From: Pontiellaceae bacterium | Lineage (GTDB): Bacteria; Verrucomicrobiota; Kiritimatiellia; Kiritimatiellales; Tichowtungiaceae | DNA: 6,439 nucleotides | Direction of reading: 5' to 3' | Assembly (NCBI GenBank): GCA_029934215.1 | Contig: JAOZMR010000161.1 | Span: 1 to 6,439, forward strand | Position numbers and translations under genes: made by a program | Part shown: one piece after another, positions 4,971-6,439 of the stretch | Position numbering within the stretch: position 1 is the stretch's first letter | Layout: each line of letters begins with the position of its first letter | The notes under the pieces: generated by a model | Database searches by the model: none | What the model saw: the letters and a program-made list of their open reading frames with translations, nothing else | Told to the model about the DNA's origin: nothing

Positions 4971-6281
4971 CTAATCCACATTCCCCTCCAAAAGCCACTT
5001 CCAAACAGGAATCACTTCAATTTTGCCATCCGGAAAATCCAACACGCATTCCTCATCACGAGTCACAACAACGGCTCGGCACCCCGCCTGTTCTGCCTGC
5101 GCTTCACGCAACGCCATCAACTCGCGCTCCCGCGTCTCACTTCCCTCCGGCATCTGCTCGCACACCTGAACCAGATGAATCATCGCATCATCCTTCCAGA
5201 CAAAATCCACCTCTCGTCCGTTTCGGGTTCGGTAATAAAAAAGAGATCGTCCACGCCGTCGACCGTCGATGAACACCATGCTTTCAAGCAAGTGACCACT
5301 ATTAACCAGAATCCCCGTCGAGCACGAACGCACCATCGAATGATCAATCGCATAGATCTTTTTGGGATTCACCTGCTGCCGACTCAGAGACGCATCAAAA
5401 AGCCTCACCGAAAAAAGAGCATACGCATCCTCAAACCACTCCAGCATCTCACCGACAAACGTCTTACTAATCTTATGCCCCTGCGACTTCAAATGCCCCG
5501 TAATCGCATTGATCGAATAGAGTGATGCCGTTGAATTGATAAGACGATAAGCCGCATCCCGCACAGCACGTGGGTGAATCGCATCGCACCGATCCACCAC
5601 ATCCCGAAAAATCATCGTCTTAAAATAATCCTGATGAATCATCACCCGCAAAGAGGCATCCACATCGAGCACCTCGGGAAACCCGCCCTTCTCCCAATAC
5701 TCATCAAAAGCCAACCGCACCCTCAAACGCGCCGACTGCCCCTGCAAATCTGAAGAAATGCTCCGAGCATCCAAAAACTCAGCAAACGAAAACGGAAACA
5801 ACTCCCATGTTAACGCCCGACCCCGCATCGCAGTGCCGACCTCATGAGCCAAAAGGCGAGCCGAGGATCCGGAAAAGTAAACCCCCATGCGCTCAACACG
5901 CAACAGACGATCCACAAAACCTTCCCATCCAGAACACAGCTGTATCTCATCCAAAAAACAGTGCAGTCCACCCCGACCCCTTTTTTCTGGATACAACGAA
6001 AAATAGGCCTCCGTAATCAGATCCAAACGCCCCTGACGAACGGGTTCCAAGCGATCATCGAAAAAATTCAAATAAAGAAAATCCTCAGACGGAACCCCCT
6101 CCCTCCGCAAACGGCTCATAATTTGATGCAAAAATGTCGACTTCCCACACCGTCGCACACCAATACAAGCCAACGCCTTACCCGGCAACAACTGATACTT
6201 TAAATGACGCGAAACCCCCGTAAACCACTCCTGCTCACGTGCCTCAACCAACAAATCTCTAACGATATTCAATTCACTCAT
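4971..6281 (-). CDS. AAA_14 / DUF4143 orphan ATPase
   Basis: The 436-residue protein has the layout of the widespread AAA_14-DUF4143 family. Walker A is GVRRCGKST at residues 41-49, and Walker B is LHCFLDEIQ with Asp111-Glu112. SGSSARLL (137-144) and RGRALTWELFPFSFAEFL (153-170) are family hallmarks, followed by a winged-helix segment (about 238-285). The C-terminal DUF4143 part contains IYAIDHSM, LLESMVF, the PD-(D/E)XK-like REVDFV (Glu357, Asp359), then LVQVCEQM and ETRERELMAL. Where nucleases carry E-x-K this protein has Gln-Val-Cys, as I recall for a subgroup, so cleavage is doubtful. The role is not established; links to defence or toxin-antitoxin-like functions have been suggested for relatives. 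An in-frame GTG two codons upstream (6287) is possible. Neither start has a recognisable Shine-Dalgarno sequence. It is unrelated in its C-terminus to the ATPase at the left end. Confidence 0.9.
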   Translation of the reverse strand: MSELNIVRDLLVEAREQEWFTGVSRHLKYQLLPGKALACIGVRRCGKSTFLHQIMSRLRREGVPSEDFLYLNFFDDRLEPVRQGRLDLITEAYFSLYPEKRGRGGLHCFLDEIQLCSGWEGFVDRLLRVERMGVYFSGSSARLLAHEVGTAMRGRALTWELFPFSFAEFLDARSISSDLQGQSARLRVRLAFDEYWEKGGFPEVLDVDASLRVMIHQDYFKTMIFRDVVDRCDAIHPRAVRDAAYRLINSTASLYSINAITGHLKSQGHKISKTFVGEMLEWFEDAYALFSVRLFDASLSRQQVNPKKIYAIDHSMVRSCSTGILVNSGHLLESMVFIDGRRRGRSLFYYRTRNGREVDFVWKDDAMIHLVQVCEQMPEGSETRERELMALREAQAEQAGCRAVVVTRDEECVLDFPDGKIEVIPVWKWLLEGNVD

Positions 6282-6323
6282 AAACACAAAATGGCAAAAC
6301 CGATGACCGATTTCAAGGACAAT

Positions 6324-6341
6324 TGGTAAAACATCTTACCA
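6324..6341. promoter_or_regulatory. Candidate operator (TGGTAA-N6-TTACCA) upstream of the right ATPase gene
   Basis: A perfect six-base inverted repeat, TGGTAA (6324-6329) and TTACCA (6336-6341), lies 42 bases before the ATG at 6281. The half-site recalls GntR-family operators of the TGGT...ACCA kind, but the six-base gap is longer than usual there. It may be a repressor site or chance. Nearby GCTA-N7-TAGC (6372-6386) is weaker. The rest of 6288-6439 shows no gene. Confidence 0.3.
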
Positions 6342-6439
6342 CTAAAAGAAAAAAGGGTTGGACGGCACTACGCTAAGGAGGCTAGCATTAATTAGTTGAA
6401 CAATTGCTTTCTATTTCTGGGTTGATTTGATAGTTCCAC

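Overview
The window reads as a piece of a bacterial chromosome of moderate GC. All six genes I can support lie on the minus strand; no plus-strand reading frame looks real. The best taxonomic clue is a small secreted protein ending in a PEP-CTERM sorting signal (Pro-Glu-Pro, hydrophobic helix, Arg-Arg-Arg). Together with the many intergenic hairpin repeats, this fits an environmental member of the Planctomycetota-Verrucomicrobiota-Kiritimatiellota-Lentisphaerota group. That placement is an inference. No rRNA, tRNA, CRISPR array, transposase or phage gene was seen.

Layout in the direction of transcription (right to left). 4971-6287: an AAA_14/DUF4143 ATPase with no clear ribosome binding site. 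3884-4816: a dTDP-glucose 4,6-dehydratase (RfbB/RmlB type), away from its usual rml partners. 62 bases later comes a type VII toxin-antitoxin pair: mntA (3324-3821, nucleotidyltransferase antitoxin) overlapping hepT (2924-3334, HEPN ribonuclease toxin) by 11 bases. After a 503-base non-coding stretch (2421-2923) comes the PEP-CTERM protein (1788-2420). After a hairpin-rich 255-base gap comes a second ATPase (144-1532) of the archaeal-ATPase/DUF234 type, with a C-terminal PD-(D/E)XK-like segment.

The genes do not form one pathway. It is an accessory-type neighbourhood: a toxin-antitoxin pair, two orphan STAND-like ATPases, one sugar-nucleotide enzyme and one exported surface protein, separated by repeats. 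MntA-HepT is the one clear functional system. MntA should AMPylate HepT on the tyrosine of its RX4HXY motif; both the GSX10DXD motif and that tyrosine are present.

The most unusual feature is the start of mntA. Its ribosome binding site lies in a GC-rich palindromic repeat, and its first ~32 residues are encoded by four in-frame 21-base tandem repeats, so the antitoxin appears to have gained its translation start and an N-terminal tail from repeat DNA. A second theme is a family of short hairpins with a CTGGAAGC core. Two form a head-to-head pair at 72-116, an exact 20-base inverted match lies at 1653-1672, and looser relatives follow at 1712-1767. They flank the left-hand ATPase gene.
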